DNA of 48,319 nucleotides, from NCBI GenBank assembly GCA_020446945.1, contig JAGRDS010000026.1, positions 1 to 48,319 of the forward strand. Direction: 5' to 3'. Below are positions 25,016-34,100 of this stretch, piece after piece. The stretch is from Parvularculaceae bacterium. Its GTDB lineage: Bacteria > Pseudomonadota > Alphaproteobacteria > Caulobacterales > Parvularculaceae. Both the position numbers and the translations under genes were made by a program. Under the pieces are notes generated by a model, which saw only the letters and a list, made by a program, of their open reading frames with translations, was not told the DNA's origin and did not search any database. The stretch's first letter is position 1, and the number at the start of each line of letters is the position of its first letter.

Positions 25016-26290
25016 GTGAAAATCCTGCTCGTCGGCGGCGGCGGACGCGAACATGCGCTTGGCTGGAAAATCGCTCAAAGTCCGCTCCTGACCCGCCTCT
25101 ATCTAGCGCCGGGAAACCCGGGTCTCAATCTTTATGGCGAGCCTTTGGGGATCGACGCCGATAATCTCGATGGAATCGTCGATGCGGCGCTCTCGCGCAA
25201 TGTCGATCTCGTCGTCGTCGGGCCGGAGGCGCCGCTGGCCGCGGGACTGGCCGATCGCCTGGCGCAGGCGGGCGTCGCCTGTTTCGGGCCCTCGGCCGAG
25301 GCTGCAAGGCTTGAATCGTCCAAGGCGTTTATGAAGGAGATCGCCGACGCGGTCGGTGCGCCCACCGCCGCCTTCGCCCGTTTCGACGACGCGCGGCAGG
25401 CCAAGGCGTATTTGCGCGAATGCAAACCGCCCTACGTGGTCAAGGCCGACGGCCTCGCCGCCGGCAAAGGCGTCATCATCGCGCAAACGCCAAAAGACGC
25501 CGAAATCGCCGTTGACGATCTGTTGGGCGGCGCGCTTGGCGATGCGGGGCGAACCATCGTCATCGAAGAATTCCTCGACGGGGAAGAAGCGAGTTTTTTT
25601 GCGATCTGCGACGGCGCGCGCGTGACGCCGCTCATCGCCGCCCAGGACCACAAGCGCGCCTTTGACGGCGACCGGGGTCCGAATACCGGCGGCATGGGCG
25701 CATATTCGCCCGCGCCGGTTTTCACGCAAAGCATACAGCAACAGACGATGGACCGGATCGTCAAACCGGTCGTCGCCGAACTGGCGCGCCGCGGCGCGCC
25801 GTTCAAGGGCGTTCTCTTCGCCGGTCTCATGATCGGCGACGCCGGACCGAAGCTGATCGAATTCAATGTGCGTTTCGGCGATCCCGAATGCCAGGTTCTG
25901 ATGCGGCTTTTGAAAAGCGACCTGCTTCCCGTTCTGCATGCGGCGGCGACGGGGACGCTGGGCGAGGAACCCCTCGATTGGTCGGAAGATGCATGCGCGC
26001 TCGTCGTACTGGCCGCTGACGGCTATCCCGGCGCGTATCAAAAGGGCTCCGTCATCAATGGCGTCGAAAAAGCGGAGGCGATCGACGAAGTCGTCGTCTT
26101 TCACGCCGGAACAAGGAAATCAGGCGACCGGCTCGTCGCGAATGGCGGGCGCGTGCTGAACGTCACCGCATGCGGACGAACGATCCGCGACGCAGTGGAA
26201 TGCGCATATCGCGGCGTCGATGAAATTGACTGGCCCGAAGGATATTACCGGCGCGACATCGGATGGCGCGCGCTGAAAGCGTTCATATGA
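25016..26290 (+). CDS. purD: Phosphoribosylamine-glycine ligase
   Basis: The 424-residue ATP-grasp enzyme makes glycinamide ribonucleotide in purine synthesis. The GTG start has GGGAGAAGG upstream. Motifs: ILLVGGGGREHALGWKI at the N-terminus, GPEAPLAAGLADRL, the ATP-grasp VVKADGLAAGKGVI, DHKRAFDGDRGPNTGGMGAYSPAP and EFNVRFGDPECQ. The length is normal. It leads a run of plus-strand genes, its stop overlapping the hydrolase start. Confidence 0.97.
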   Translation: MKILLVGGGGREHALGWKIAQSPLLTRLYLAPGNPGLNLYGEPLGIDADNLDGIVDAALSRNVDLVVVGPEAPLAAGLADRLAQAGVACFGPSAEAARLESSKAFMKEIADAVGAPTAAFARFDDARQAKAYLRECKPPYVVKADGLAAGKGVIIAQTPKDAEIAVDDLLGGALGDAGRTIVIEEFLDGEEASFFAICDGARVTPLIAAQDHKRAFDGDRGPNTGGMGAYSPAPVFTQSIQQQTMDRIVKPVVAELARRGAPFKGVLFAGLMIGDAGPKLIEFNVRFGDPECQVLMRLLKSDLLPVLHAAATGTLGEEPLDWSEDACALVVLAADGYPGAYQKGSVINGVEKAEAIDEVVVFHAGTRKSGDRLVANGGRVLNVTACGRTIRDAVECAYRGVDEIDWPEGYYRRDIGWRALKAFI

Positions 26291-27174
26291 TTTCGCCGAC
26301 GAAATGGCGCGAGCGCGCGCTGTTCATCGAAATCGGCGGACACCGCCTCGCCTACTGGGTTGAAAACGCGGCGGATGAATCAAAGCCGTGGCTATTGCTG
26401 ATTCACGGTTACCCGACATCGTCATGGGACTGGAATTTTATCTGGCCGGCGCTCGCGGCGCAATTCCGGCTGGCGGCGATCGACATGCTGGGTTTCGGCC
26501 TGTCCGACAAGCCGGCGCAAATTGAATATTCGATCATGATGCAGACCGACATCCAGGAAGCGTTTCTGGAGCGGCTCGGCGTCGGCGAGGCGCATGCGAT
26601 CGCGCATGATTACGGCGACACGGTCGCGCAGGAATTGCTGGCGCGCCAGAATGAAAACGCGCTCAGCTTCGCCTTGAAGTCGGTTGTTTTTCTGAACGGC
26701 GGACTGTTTCCCGAACAACATCGCGCGCGCCCGATACAAAAACTCGGATTGACGCCGCTCGGTTTCCTTCTCGGCGCGCTGACGACGCGCGCGCGCCTGC
26801 GAAAAACATTCGACAGGATATTCGGGCCCGACACCGCCGCCAGCGACGCCGAAATCGATGCGCACTGGATGATGATCTGTGAAAATGGCGGCAGACGGGT
26901 TCTCCACAAACTGCTGAACTATATTCCAGAGCGCCGCGCCTTTCGCGAGCGCTGGGTCGGCGCGCTTGAAAGCGGTTTGCGCCTGCGCTTGATTGTCGGC
27001 GGCGCGGACCCGGTTTCAGGGGCGCATCTTTATGAGCATTACAAATCCCGAATACCCGGCGCGGACGCTCTGCTGCTCGATACGATCGGACACTACCCTC
27101 AAACGGAAGCGCCTGAAGCGACAGCGGCTGCTTTTCTGGACTTCCACCGAAAACTGCGGACAATGGCGAAATGA
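26287..27174 (+). CDS. Alpha/beta hydrolase, epoxide hydrolase/haloalkane dehalogenase-like
   Basis: The 295-residue protein has the oxyanion motif HGYP at 40-43. The nucleophile elbow is HDYGD with Asp108, the acid is probably Asp241 (GGADP) and the base His269 (TIGHYPQ). An aspartate nucleophile in an HD-x-G context points to epoxide hydrolase or dehalogenase-type chemistry rather than a serine esterase; the substrate is unknown. A cap domain fills about 140-225. The ATG at 26287 is inside an ATGA overlap with purD, and its stop overlaps the next gene in the same way. Confidence 0.82.
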   Translation: MISPTKWRERALFIEIGGHRLAYWVENAADESKPWLLLIHGYPTSSWDWNFIWPALAAQFRLAAIDMLGFGLSDKPAQIEYSIMMQTDIQEAFLERLGVGEAHAIAHDYGDTVAQELLARQNENALSFALKSVVFLNGGLFPEQHRARPIQKLGLTPLGFLLGALTTRARLRKTFDRIFGPDTAASDAEIDAHWMMICENGGRRVLHKLLNYIPERRAFRERWVGALESGLRLRLIVGGADPVSGAHLYEHYKSRIPGADALLLDTIGHYPQTEAPEATAAAFLDFHRKLRTMAK

Positions 27175-27452
27175 AAATCTTCCTGACGATATTCCTCACC
27201 GTTTTTCTCGCCGAACTTGGCGACAAGACGCAACTTGCAACGATGCTGTTCGCATCGGACAACAGAACATCGCAATTGACCGTCTTCATCGCCGCATCAA
27301 CCGCGCTTGTCGCCTCGACCGCAGTTGCGGTTATTCTGGGCGCCGCGGCTGAGCGGTATCTTTCGTTTCTGCCGCTTAAACTGATCGCCGGAATTGGATT
27401 CGCGGCGATTGGCGGGTACCTTGTTATCGAGCATTTCGCGAAGACAGGTTAA
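27171..27452 (+). CDS. Half-size TMEM165/GDT1-family membrane protein
   Basis: The 93-residue protein starts MKIFLTIFLTVFLAELGDKTQLATMLFA with one copy of the family signature E-L-G-D-K-T and three predicted membrane segments. Full-length GDT1/UPF0016 proteins (about 200 residues, Mn2+/Ca2+ transport) contain two such halves; this single-repeat form would have to dimerise. Cation export, perhaps manganese, is inferred from the family. It is ATGA-coupled to the hydrolase. Confidence 0.82.
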   Translation: MKIFLTIFLTVFLAELGDKTQLATMLFASDNRTSQLTVFIAASTALVASTAVAVILGAAAERYLSFLPLKLIAGIGFAAIGGYLVIEHFAKTG

Positions 27453-27467
27453 CCGGGGCGGGGCGCC

Positions 27468-28535
27468 ATGACTGAGCAAGATACGCCGGATTTTTCAGGG
27501 GTTGTCGAGACGCCCGAAAAACTTCGTTTCGATGAGGCTTCTCTCGAAGCTTTCATGAAAAAGCGTGTGAGCGGATTTAAAGGACCGCTCGACGTCAAGA
27601 AATTCAAGGGCGGGCAGTCAAACCCCACTTACCTGCTTTCAACGCCGTCCCGGAAATATGTTCTGCGCCGGAAACCTCCGGGGAAACTTCTCCCGTCCGC
27701 GCACGCCGTCGATCGCGAATATCGGGTTATGACAGCGCTCGGGAAAATGAATTTTCCGGCGCCCGCAACTTACGCGCTTTGCGAAGATATCGATATTATC
27801 GGTACTGAGTTTTTTATTATGGACTTCGTTGAGGGCCGCATTTTCTGGGACGCCAGCCTGCCGGACGCCGCCCCTTCCGAACGTCGCGCGCTGTACCACA
27901 AGCTGGTCGATGTCATCGCCGATCTTCACCGCATTGATTACCGCAAAGCCGGCCTTGAAGATTTCGGCAAGCCAGGAAACTATTTTGAGCGACAGATCGA
28001 TCGCTGGTCGAAACAATATAAAGCCGCCGCGACCGCCGAAATTCCGGCGATGAACAATCTGATCGACTGGCTGCCGACCGCCATTCCGGAAAAGGACGCC
28101 GTATCGATCGTTCATGGCGATTACCGATTCGACAACGTCATTTTCGATGCGAAGCGGCCCGATGTGCTGGCCGTTCTCGATTGGGAGCTTTCGACGCTCG
28201 GCCATCCGCTCGCCGATTTCACCTATTTCCTGATGGTGTGGCATTTCCCGCCGACGATACGCGGCGGTCTCGCCGGGCTTGATCTCGAAGCGCTCGGCAT
28301 CCCGTCGCTCAACGAGGTTTCGGAACGCTATTGCGAGAAGACCGGAAGAAAATCACTCGCCGATTTCGACTTTTGCCTCGCTTACAACATGTTTCGTCTC
28401 GCCTCGATCGCGCAGGGCGTTTATGCCCGCGCGCTGCAAGGCAACGCATCATCGCCGGAAGGAATGAAGCTTGGCGAATCCGTCCCCCCGCTCGCCGCCA
28501 TGGCCTGGGAATACGCGAAAAAAGCAGGCGCCTGA
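27468..28535 (+). CDS. Phosphotransferase (APH/ACAD10-like kinase fold)
   Basis: The 355-residue protein has the kinase-like fold: FKGGQSNPTYLLSTPSRKYVLRRKP (nucleotide loop and Lys), the catalytic loop VHGDYRFDNV with Asp218 and Asn223, and the metal-binding LDWELSTLG with Asp238. This is the branch related to the N-terminal part of ACAD10/11, tied to acyl-CoA or hydroxyacyl metabolism in other organisms, rather than antibiotic resistance. It follows GDT1 by 15 bases. The substrate is unknown. Confidence 0.85.
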   Translation: MTEQDTPDFSGVVETPEKLRFDEASLEAFMKKRVSGFKGPLDVKKFKGGQSNPTYLLSTPSRKYVLRRKPPGKLLPSAHAVDREYRVMTALGKMNFPAPATYALCEDIDIIGTEFFIMDFVEGRIFWDASLPDAAPSERRALYHKLVDVIADLHRIDYRKAGLEDFGKPGNYFERQIDRWSKQYKAAATAEIPAMNNLIDWLPTAIPEKDAVSIVHGDYRFDNVIFDAKRPDVLAVLDWELSTLGHPLADFTYFLMVWHFPPTIRGGLAGLDLEALGIPSLNEVSERYCEKTGRKSLADFDFCLAYNMFRLASIAQGVYARALQGNASSPEGMKLGESVPPLAAMAWEYAKKAGA

Positions 28536-28622
28536 ACGACGCCCTGCGATGGCTTTTCGGACCGTTGCGTGCTTTATGTCGGAAAATTCTGGAAAAGTTG
28601 CGCGGATTAACCGGGGACAGGC

Positions 28623-29663
28623 ATGAAACTATTCGTGACAGGCGGGGCGGGATTTATCGGATCGGCGGTCATCCGCCGCGCCCTCGATCATGGTCATGAA
28701 GCGGTCAATTTCGACAAGCTGACCTATGCCGCAAACCTCGATAACCTCCGCGGTTATGACGACAAGAGAGCCTACGCTTTCGTTAAGGGCGATATTTGCG
28801 ACGCGGACGCGGTTCGCCGCGCGCTTGGTGAACATCAACCCGACGCCGTTATGCATCTCGCGGCCGAAAGCCATGTCGATCGCTCGATCGACGGGCCCGG
28901 CGCATTTATCGATACGAACATAGTCGGCACGTTCACCCTGCTTCAGGAATGCCGTCGATATTTCGAATCGCTCGCCGGCGAAAAGAAAGACGGGTTTCGT
29001 TTCCATCACGTTTCCACCGATGAAGTGTACGGATCGCTCGGAGCCGACGGACTTTTCACTGAGGAAACGCCCTATCGGCCGAATTCGCCCTACTCCGCAT
29101 CGAAAGCGTCTTCAGATTTTCTCGCTCGCGCGTGGCGCGAAACTTTCAATTTTCCGGTCGTCGTCAGCAATTGCTCGAACAATTACGGCCCGTTTCAGTT
29201 CCCGGAAAAACTCATTCCCGTCGTGGTGATCGCCGCCCTCGAAGGTCGAAAGATTCCCGTATACGGCAAGGGCGAGAACATTCGCGACTGGCTGTATGTT
29301 GACGATCACGCTGAGGCTCTTTTCGCCGTGCTTGAACGCGGGACGCTGGGAGAGACCTACAATATCGGCGGCTGCAACGAATTGCGGAACATCGAACTCG
29401 TCCGGATGATCTGTAAATTGATGGATGAGTTCGCGCCGAAGGATCGCCCCCATGACGAGCTGATCGAATTCGTCGAAGACAGGCCCGGCCATGATTTGCG
29501 TTATGCGATAGACGCGACGAAAATAAGTCGCGAGCTTGGGTGGCGTCCATCGGTTACGGTCGATGAAGGAATGCGGCGCACTGTCAGGTGGTATCTCGAC
29601 AATATGGACTGGTGGCGAAAGCTACGCGAGCGCGCTGGCGGGCGTCTTGGGCTCAGCCGCTGA
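28623..29663 (+). CDS. rfbB: dTDP-glucose 4,6-dehydratase
   Basis: The 346-residue extended SDR enzyme has GGAGFIG at 7-13 for NAD, the active-site STDEVYG with Thr132-Asp133-Glu134, Tyr157 and Lys161 (YSASK), and [15 protein letters not shown]. It makes dTDP-4-keto-6-deoxyglucose, the branch point to rhamnose and other deoxysugars of surface polysaccharides. The usual partners rfbA, rfbC and rfbD are not in the window. Confidence 0.95.
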   Translation: MKLFVTGGAGFIGSAVIRRALDHGHEAVNFDKLTYAANLDNLRGYDDKRAYAFVKGDICDADAVRRALGEHQPDAVMHLAAESHVDRSIDGPGAFIDTNIVGTFTLLQECRRYFESLAGEKKDGFRFHHVSTDEVYGSLGADGLFTEETPYRPNSPYSASKASSDFLARAWRETFNFPVVVSNCSNNYGPFQFPEKLIPVVVIAALEGRKIPVYGKGENIRDWLYVDDHAEALFAVLERGTLGETYNIGGCNELRNIELVRMICKLMDEFAPKDRPHDELIEFVEDRPGHDLRYAIDATKISRELGWRPSVTVDEGMRRTVRWYLDNMDWWRKLRERAGGRLGLSR

Positions 29664-29736
29664 CGGCGAGGCGTTTGCGCACGGCGGCGGCCGCTTTCTT
29701 TCCGTATGACGCCATAGCGGGCCGCAAGAACTCTTT

Positions 29737-30657
29737 TTACGTTTCAACCGCTTTCGAAGCGTCGGCGCGAAGCCTGTAATATCGTATCGCCACAATCGGC
29801 GCGGCGATAAACGGGTGCTTGCGCTCCCACGGTTTCACCGCGATATCGACCCCGGAATGGCGCTTGATCTTCCATGCGATGTAATCGATGCCGCCCTGAA
29901 AGGTCGTTGTCGCTTTCAATAGCCTTGCTACAGATAAAACAGCGCCGAAAACCGCGCGCGCTTTCCAGGCGATAATGGTCCCGTAATTTTTCCCGTCCGC
30001 GTCGGCGCGAAGGGCGAACGCCGCCGTTCGCTGCGGCCAGTCGCCATAGCTCGCGATCAGTTTCGCGGCCCTGTCCGAATTCTCCGCACGCAATTCTGCG
30101 CGATAGGACGCATTCATTCCCTTCAGCCAGACTTCGCGCCAGTCCTGCGGATTTTCGGCAAGGCCTTGCGAGCGAACCAGAAATGTTTCAATTGCACCGC
30201 AGACAATGCGAAAGAGTTCGCTTTCGCCGTCTGCGGGACACGTAACGAGGCGCGAAGGCTGCGCGAAGCGCGCCCAGAAATAAGAATGAAACGTTTCCGG
30301 CCCGGCCAGTCTCCTGAACGCCTCGATCGACAACAGGGCGTATTTCGATCTTAACCGGCCGTATGGCGTTTGCGTCTCGAAATAATAGACGTTCGGCGCC
30401 AGCAGCCGCGCGGCGAGCATTTCGAGCGGGTTTGCAATCGCCTGATCATAATCGGGAACAATGACGTAGAAATCGAAAAGGATTTGCGTCGGGTTTTCGT
30501 TCGAACTGACGCTGATGCCAGAGCCATAGAGAAATATCGCCGCACCCGGATATTTTTCAGCTAGCGCCTGCGCAACAGATTTCGCCGGTTCCGAAACCGG
30601 CGCACCCAACGCCGATTCCAGATAGGCGGTCGCCGAATTCGAAGCCTTGTCCGTCAA
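29737..30657 (-). CDS. Tam41-like protein, putative CDP-diacylglycerol synthase
   Basis: The 306-residue protein starts at a TTG overlapping the DAG kinase stop. It resembles mitochondrial Tam41 (a nucleotidyltransferase-fold phosphatidate cytidylyltransferase) in motif order. IFLYGSG (44-47) and LFDFYV (Asp62) are the polymerase-beta-type core. NVYY (89-92) and YGRLRSKYALLS (99-110) match the family's GVYY and NGRLIKYGVIS. YFWARFAQPSRLV and a helical block with SYRAELRAENSDRAAKLI follow. It would make CDP-diacylglycerol from phosphatidate and CTP. The adjoining DAG kinase supplies phosphatidate. The assignment is by remembered motifs, not by a search; an unrelated nucleotidyltransferase is the alternative. 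Confidence 0.55.
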   Translation of the reverse strand: MTDKASNSATAYLESALGAPVSEPAKSVAQALAEKYPGAAIFLYGSGISVSSNENPTQILFDFYVIVPDYDQAIANPLEMLAARLLAPNVYYFETQTPYGRLRSKYALLSIEAFRRLAGPETFHSYFWARFAQPSRLVTCPADGESELFRIVCGAIETFLVRSQGLAENPQDWREVWLKGMNASYRAELRAENSDRAAKLIASYGDWPQRTAAFALRADADGKNYGTIIAWKARAVFGAVLSVARLLKATTTFQGGIDYIAWKIKRHSGVDIAVKPWERKHPFIAAPIVAIRYYRLRADASKAVET

Positions 30658-31610
30658 TTCAGGAATTCAGCGTCGTGCGTTGTTCCAACGCTGACACATT
30701 CGCCGCGGCGCACATCGAAAAACTCGCCGTCAAAAACAACGGTTCCCTCAAATTCGGCCTCAAGCCGGTCGGTTCTCCAACTGCGATACCCCGCCTTCTC
30801 GAACCAGGGTTCGCGCTTGCCGCGCAGCACAGACGGCGCGGCGCCCAGAAGCTTCTGCGCCGGAAAACCCAAAGTCGTAACCGCCAGATCGCCCGGCCCC
30901 TCGCCCCAGAACGGGTTAACGCCGAGAACAAGGCGGCGCAGCGTCGTCATCAACGCCATGGTCATCGGCTGCGGGCCTGCAGACTCAAAATCAGCCGAGC
31001 GCAATTCCGCAATCAAAGGCGGCGCCGACGGTTTGTCTCCGAATGCGGCCCGCAAGATCGCGCCGCCAATTGTAATCGCCATCGCCATGGACCGTTTCGC
31101 CCCCATGGACTGGACTTCATCGCGCGAATATTTGACGGCCGACGTAAAAGCGCCGGCGCCGAGAAAAAATCCGTACACCGGCGCATTGCGTTCGCCGATC
31201 TGAAGTCCCATCAGGGACCGGCGCACTTTGGTGACTTCGCCCTTTTTACGGCGCCATAAAAACTGGTCGAGCGCGTCAACGGGCGACCCCTTTAATCCGC
31301 AATCGGCTGCAATCACATTCGTCATGCCGCATGGCACGGCGACATAGCGCGGCGTGTGTTCAAACCGGTGCATATTAATGGCGTCGGTGAAGGCGGCCTG
31401 GATCGTGCCGTCGCCGCCGGCCATAATGACCGTATCGACCCGCGCCTTGTTCATATCCGCCAGGGCCCGGTCCAATCCTTCAACGCCGTTCAAAACCGCC
31501 GGGCGAACATTTGGAAATTGCCTGGCGACATGCAGCAGATCGCCGAGAATCGAGTGCGCACGACTGCTGCGTTCATTAATAATTAGTCCGACCGCAGACA
31601 TCTGCGCCAT
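30654..31610 (-). CDS. Diacylglycerol kinase catalytic-domain protein
   Basis: The 318-residue protein has the DAGK/LCB5 fold signature VIMAGGDGTIQAAFTD, followed by RYVAVPCGMTNVIAADCGL and a C-terminal half with FDGEFFDVRRGE. The family phosphorylates diacylglycerol or related lipids at the membrane using ATP. It is first in a two-gene unit with the Tam41-like gene (TTGA overlap). A second ATG three codons in is also usable. A terminator-like hairpin lies just upstream of the start. Confidence 0.85.
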   Translation of the reverse strand: MAQMSAVGLIINERSSRAHSILGDLLHVARQFPNVRPAVLNGVEGLDRALADMNKARVDTVIMAGGDGTIQAAFTDAINMHRFEHTPRYVAVPCGMTNVIAADCGLKGSPVDALDQFLWRRKKGEVTKVRRSLMGLQIGERNAPVYGFFLGAGAFTSAVKYSRDEVQSMGAKRSMAMAITIGGAILRAAFGDKPSAPPLIAELRSADFESAGPQPMTMALMTTLRRLVLGVNPFWGEGPGDLAVTTLGFPAQKLLGAAPSVLRGKREPWFEKAGYRSWRTDRLEAEFEGTVVFDGEFFDVRRGECVSVGTTHDAEFLN

Positions 31611-31624
31611 CCTGCTTTGAATAC

Positions 31625-31659
31625 AAAAAAAGCAAGGCCCCGCGCTCTTCGCGCGGGCC
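31625..31659 (-). terminator. Rho-independent terminator upstream of the DAG kinase gene
   Basis: On the minus strand a GC hairpin (31659-31636, nine pairs with one bulged C, loop of five) is followed by TTGC and T7 at 31631-31625. The DAG kinase start is only 15 bases further on. No minus-strand gene lies directly upstream, so it ends either a small RNA or an attenuated leader of the kinase. Confidence 0.65.
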
Positions 31660-31784
31660 GCCTCAGCCCAGCCCTGCCGCTTCTTAGTCGAAGTTACATA
31701 AAAAAGTCACAAAACGCACTAGCGAAGCGTTGTTTAATCACGGTTTCTTGCTCAAGGCCGCAATTCCGTGACAAACGGACCCGC

Positions 31785-32714
31785 ATGCGTATCGCTCATC
31801 TGACCGACCTGCATCTGCCGATCCCTGTCCGCCCGAGTTCCAGCGACCTGCTGAACAAGCGGATTCTCGGCTATTTGTCGTGGCGCAGGACGCGGCGGCA
31901 TCGCCACCGGATCGCCGCGCTTGAGGCGATCGTCGCGGATTGCCGGCGCGAGGCGCCCGATTTCACCGCCATTTCCGGCGATTTGCTCAATATCTCACTT
32001 GCGGCGGAATTTTCCGTGGGCGCTCAATGGCTTAAAGATAATTTTGAAGGCGATTCCACCGCATTCGCACCCGGAAACCATGACTCTTATGTCGCCGTCG
32101 ATTGGGCGAACGGTCTCGGTATGTTTTCAGACTATATGCTGGGCGAGCGCGCGGCGGACGGAATATTTCGCGCCCCGGCCGGCCCCGAGGATTTTCCGTT
32201 TGTCCGAACCGTCGGGGACGCCGGATTTATATTCGCCAATTCCGCGCCGCCGACAGCGCCGGGGCTTGCGACCGGCCGGCTCGGCCCGGGTCAAATCTCG
32301 CGGATCGAGGTCGAACTCGATCGCCTGCGCGCGGCCGGAAAATGCCGGATCCTCGTTCTCCACCATCCCGTCACGAAAGGCGTCGCGCCGCGCCGCAAGG
32401 CGCTTGATGATCAGGACGCCTTGCGAAAGGCGATATTCGACAAAGGCGTCGACCTCATACTTCACGGCCATACGCATCGGCCGGTCTGGACGACGATCGA
32501 AACAAGGGACGGACAGCGCCCTGTCATAGGCGGCGCATCCGCATCGCATCCTTGCGCGCACGGCGCCTATAGACCGGCGCGCTACAATCTCATTTCCATC
32601 GTGCGCGCATGTAATGCAACCTGGCGCATCGATGTCGACATTCGCGAATTCGACCCTGCGAACGCATCCGTGAGAACTGTCGAAACGCGGGCGCTTTCGC
32701 CCGCCGGATCGTAA
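31785..32714 (+). CDS. Calcineurin-like metallophosphoesterase
   Basis: The 309-residue protein starts MRIAHLTDLHLPIPVRPSSS; in-frame codons upstream run through the noncoding leader and are rejected. All metal motifs are present: DLH near residue 8, GDLLN, GNHD, HHP and HGHTHRP. It hydrolyses a phosphoester, possibly a nucleotide or lipid-linked one as in related UDP-diacylglucosamine or cyclic-nucleotide hydrolases. There is no signal peptide, so it is probably cytoplasmic or membrane-associated. Ten bases separate it from the next gene. Confidence 0.88.
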   Translation: MRIAHLTDLHLPIPVRPSSSDLLNKRILGYLSWRRTRRHRHRIAALEAIVADCRREAPDFTAISGDLLNISLAAEFSVGAQWLKDNFEGDSTAFAPGNHDSYVAVDWANGLGMFSDYMLGERAADGIFRAPAGPEDFPFVRTVGDAGFIFANSAPPTAPGLATGRLGPGQISRIEVELDRLRAAGKCRILVLHHPVTKGVAPRRKALDDQDALRKAIFDKGVDLILHGHTHRPVWTTIETRDGQRPVIGGASASHPCAHGAYRPARYNLISIVRACNATWRIDVDIREFDPANASVRTVETRALSPAGS

Positions 32715-32724
32715 GGCGGCGGCG

Positions 32725-33558
32725 ATGAAACGGAATGAAGAAAACAGGTTCGAACGTATCGCTCTTGTCCTTGCGGGACGGCGCAAGGATGAAGCCGATC
32801 TCTTCGCCGAGACTGAAAACGTATCGCACAAGGCGCTGCTGGAAGCCGGCGGCGAGCCGCTCATCCGGCGCGTGACGAACGCTTTGACGCATTCGGGGCG
32901 GTTTTCCCGAATCGATATCGCCGCGCCCGAAGAAATCCGTGCGGAAATCACTATCGCGCTGGCAGGATTGTCCGGCTGGACATTTTCCGATGCGCTGGGA
33001 TCGCCGGCCGCCACGGTTTGCGCCGCGATAGAAAAATTGACCGAGCGACAGGGGCTTGTCGTAACGACATCCGATCACGCGCTGTTGCAGGCGGAGATTA
33101 TCGGCGAATTCCTGGATGCGGCGGCGAATTGCGACGCCGCCGCCGCCTGTGTCGAGAAGGCTCGGTATCAAGCGCGGTTTCCCGGCTCGCGCAGAACTTT
33201 CATACATCTTCGCGGCTTCCAGTTTTCGGGCGCCAACCTGTTCTGGTTTCACGGCGCGCGCGCGCGCGGGCTCGCCGATTTCTGGCGCCGGCTGGAAACA
33301 AAACGGAAAAACCCCGCCGAAATGGCGCGCGAAATCGGCCTTTCCACCGCCCTCGCCTATGCGTTGCGGCTTATGACGAAGTCCGGACTGGAAAAAGCGA
33401 TCGAAAAGCGAACCGGTGTCGCGGCGAAACTGATCGCGCTTACAAACGCTGAAGCTGCGATCGATGTCGACAAACCGGAAGACCTGACGCTGGTGCGGTC
33501 CATTCTTGACGAGAAAGCGATTACCGCCGCGCGCGAAAAAAATCGCGAAGCAAACTAG
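32725..33558 (+). CDS. MobA-like nucleotidyltransferase-fold protein
   Basis: The 277-residue protein has FERIALVLAGRRKDEADLFAE, HKALLEAGGEPLIRRVTNAL and the later VVTTSDHALLQAE, the order of MobA/NTP_transf_3 sugar or cofactor nucleotidyltransferases. The LAGRRKDE loop is not the standard LAGGxSxRMG, so the nucleotide loop is modified. It may act on a phospho-alcohol or lipid headgroup; this is inference from the neighbouring lipid genes. Its last 38 bases overlap tadA on the other strand. Confidence 0.72.
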   Translation: MKRNEENRFERIALVLAGRRKDEADLFAETENVSHKALLEAGGEPLIRRVTNALTHSGRFSRIDIAAPEEIRAEITIALAGLSGWTFSDALGSPAATVCAAIEKLTERQGLVVTTSDHALLQAEIIGEFLDAAANCDAAAACVEKARYQARFPGSRRTFIHLRGFQFSGANLFWFHGARARGLADFWRRLETKRKNPAEMAREIGLSTALAYALRLMTKSGLEKAIEKRTGVAAKLIALTNAEAAIDVDKPEDLTLVRSILDEKAITAAREKNREAN

Positions 33559-33979
33559 AAGCCTCTTGCGCGAATGGGCCGCGCGTTATCTCCGGCCGCC
33601 AGTGACAAGTCGGCTGATCGAAAAACTTCGGTCCGTTAACGACGGCGCCGCCCTTGGGATCTTCCGCGGCGAAAATCAATCGTTCCACGCGGGCGTGAGA
33701 AATCGCACCGGCGCACATTGCGCAGGGTTCAAGCGTCACATAAAGCCGCGTTCCGAAAAGGCGGTAATTGCCGGCGGTTTGCGCGCCCGCGCGCAGCGCC
33801 CGTATTTCCGCGTGTCCGGTCGGATCGCAGGTCGAAATCGGCGCATTGCCGGCGGATGCAAGCACGCGCCCGTCGACATTCGCCAATACGGCGCCGACCG
33901 GCGCTTCCCCCGCAGCGGCGGCTTTTTCGGCTTCCTCAAGCGCAAGGCGCATCATCGACCGGTCGAAATCGTCAATCAT
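33521..33979 (-). CDS. tadA: tRNA adenosine(34) deaminase
   Basis: The 152-residue zinc deaminase converts A34 to inosine in tRNA-Arg(ACG). The zinc site is His56-Ala-Glu58 (GHAEIRAL) and PCAMC with Cys86 and Cys89. VTLEPCAMCAGAI and NGPKFF are typical. It converges on the nucleotidyltransferase gene with overlapping 3' ends. Confidence 0.95.
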   Translation of the reverse strand: MIDDFDRSMMRLALEEAEKAAAAGEAPVGAVLANVDGRVLASAGNAPISTCDPTGHAEIRALRAGAQTAGNYRLFGTRLYVTLEPCAMCAGAISHARVERLIFAAEDPKGGAVVNGPKFFDQPTCHWRPEITRGPFAQEASSLLRDFFRARR

Positions 33980-34100
33980 GCCGCTTTTCTAGGCGCATGA
34001 TCGCAAATTCGCCAGCGCACATCGACCGCATTTCGCATTCGGCCTCGACAAAGCGGCGCCGGCGCGAGCATAAAGCCCGCGCCGCGGGAATTGACGGGTA

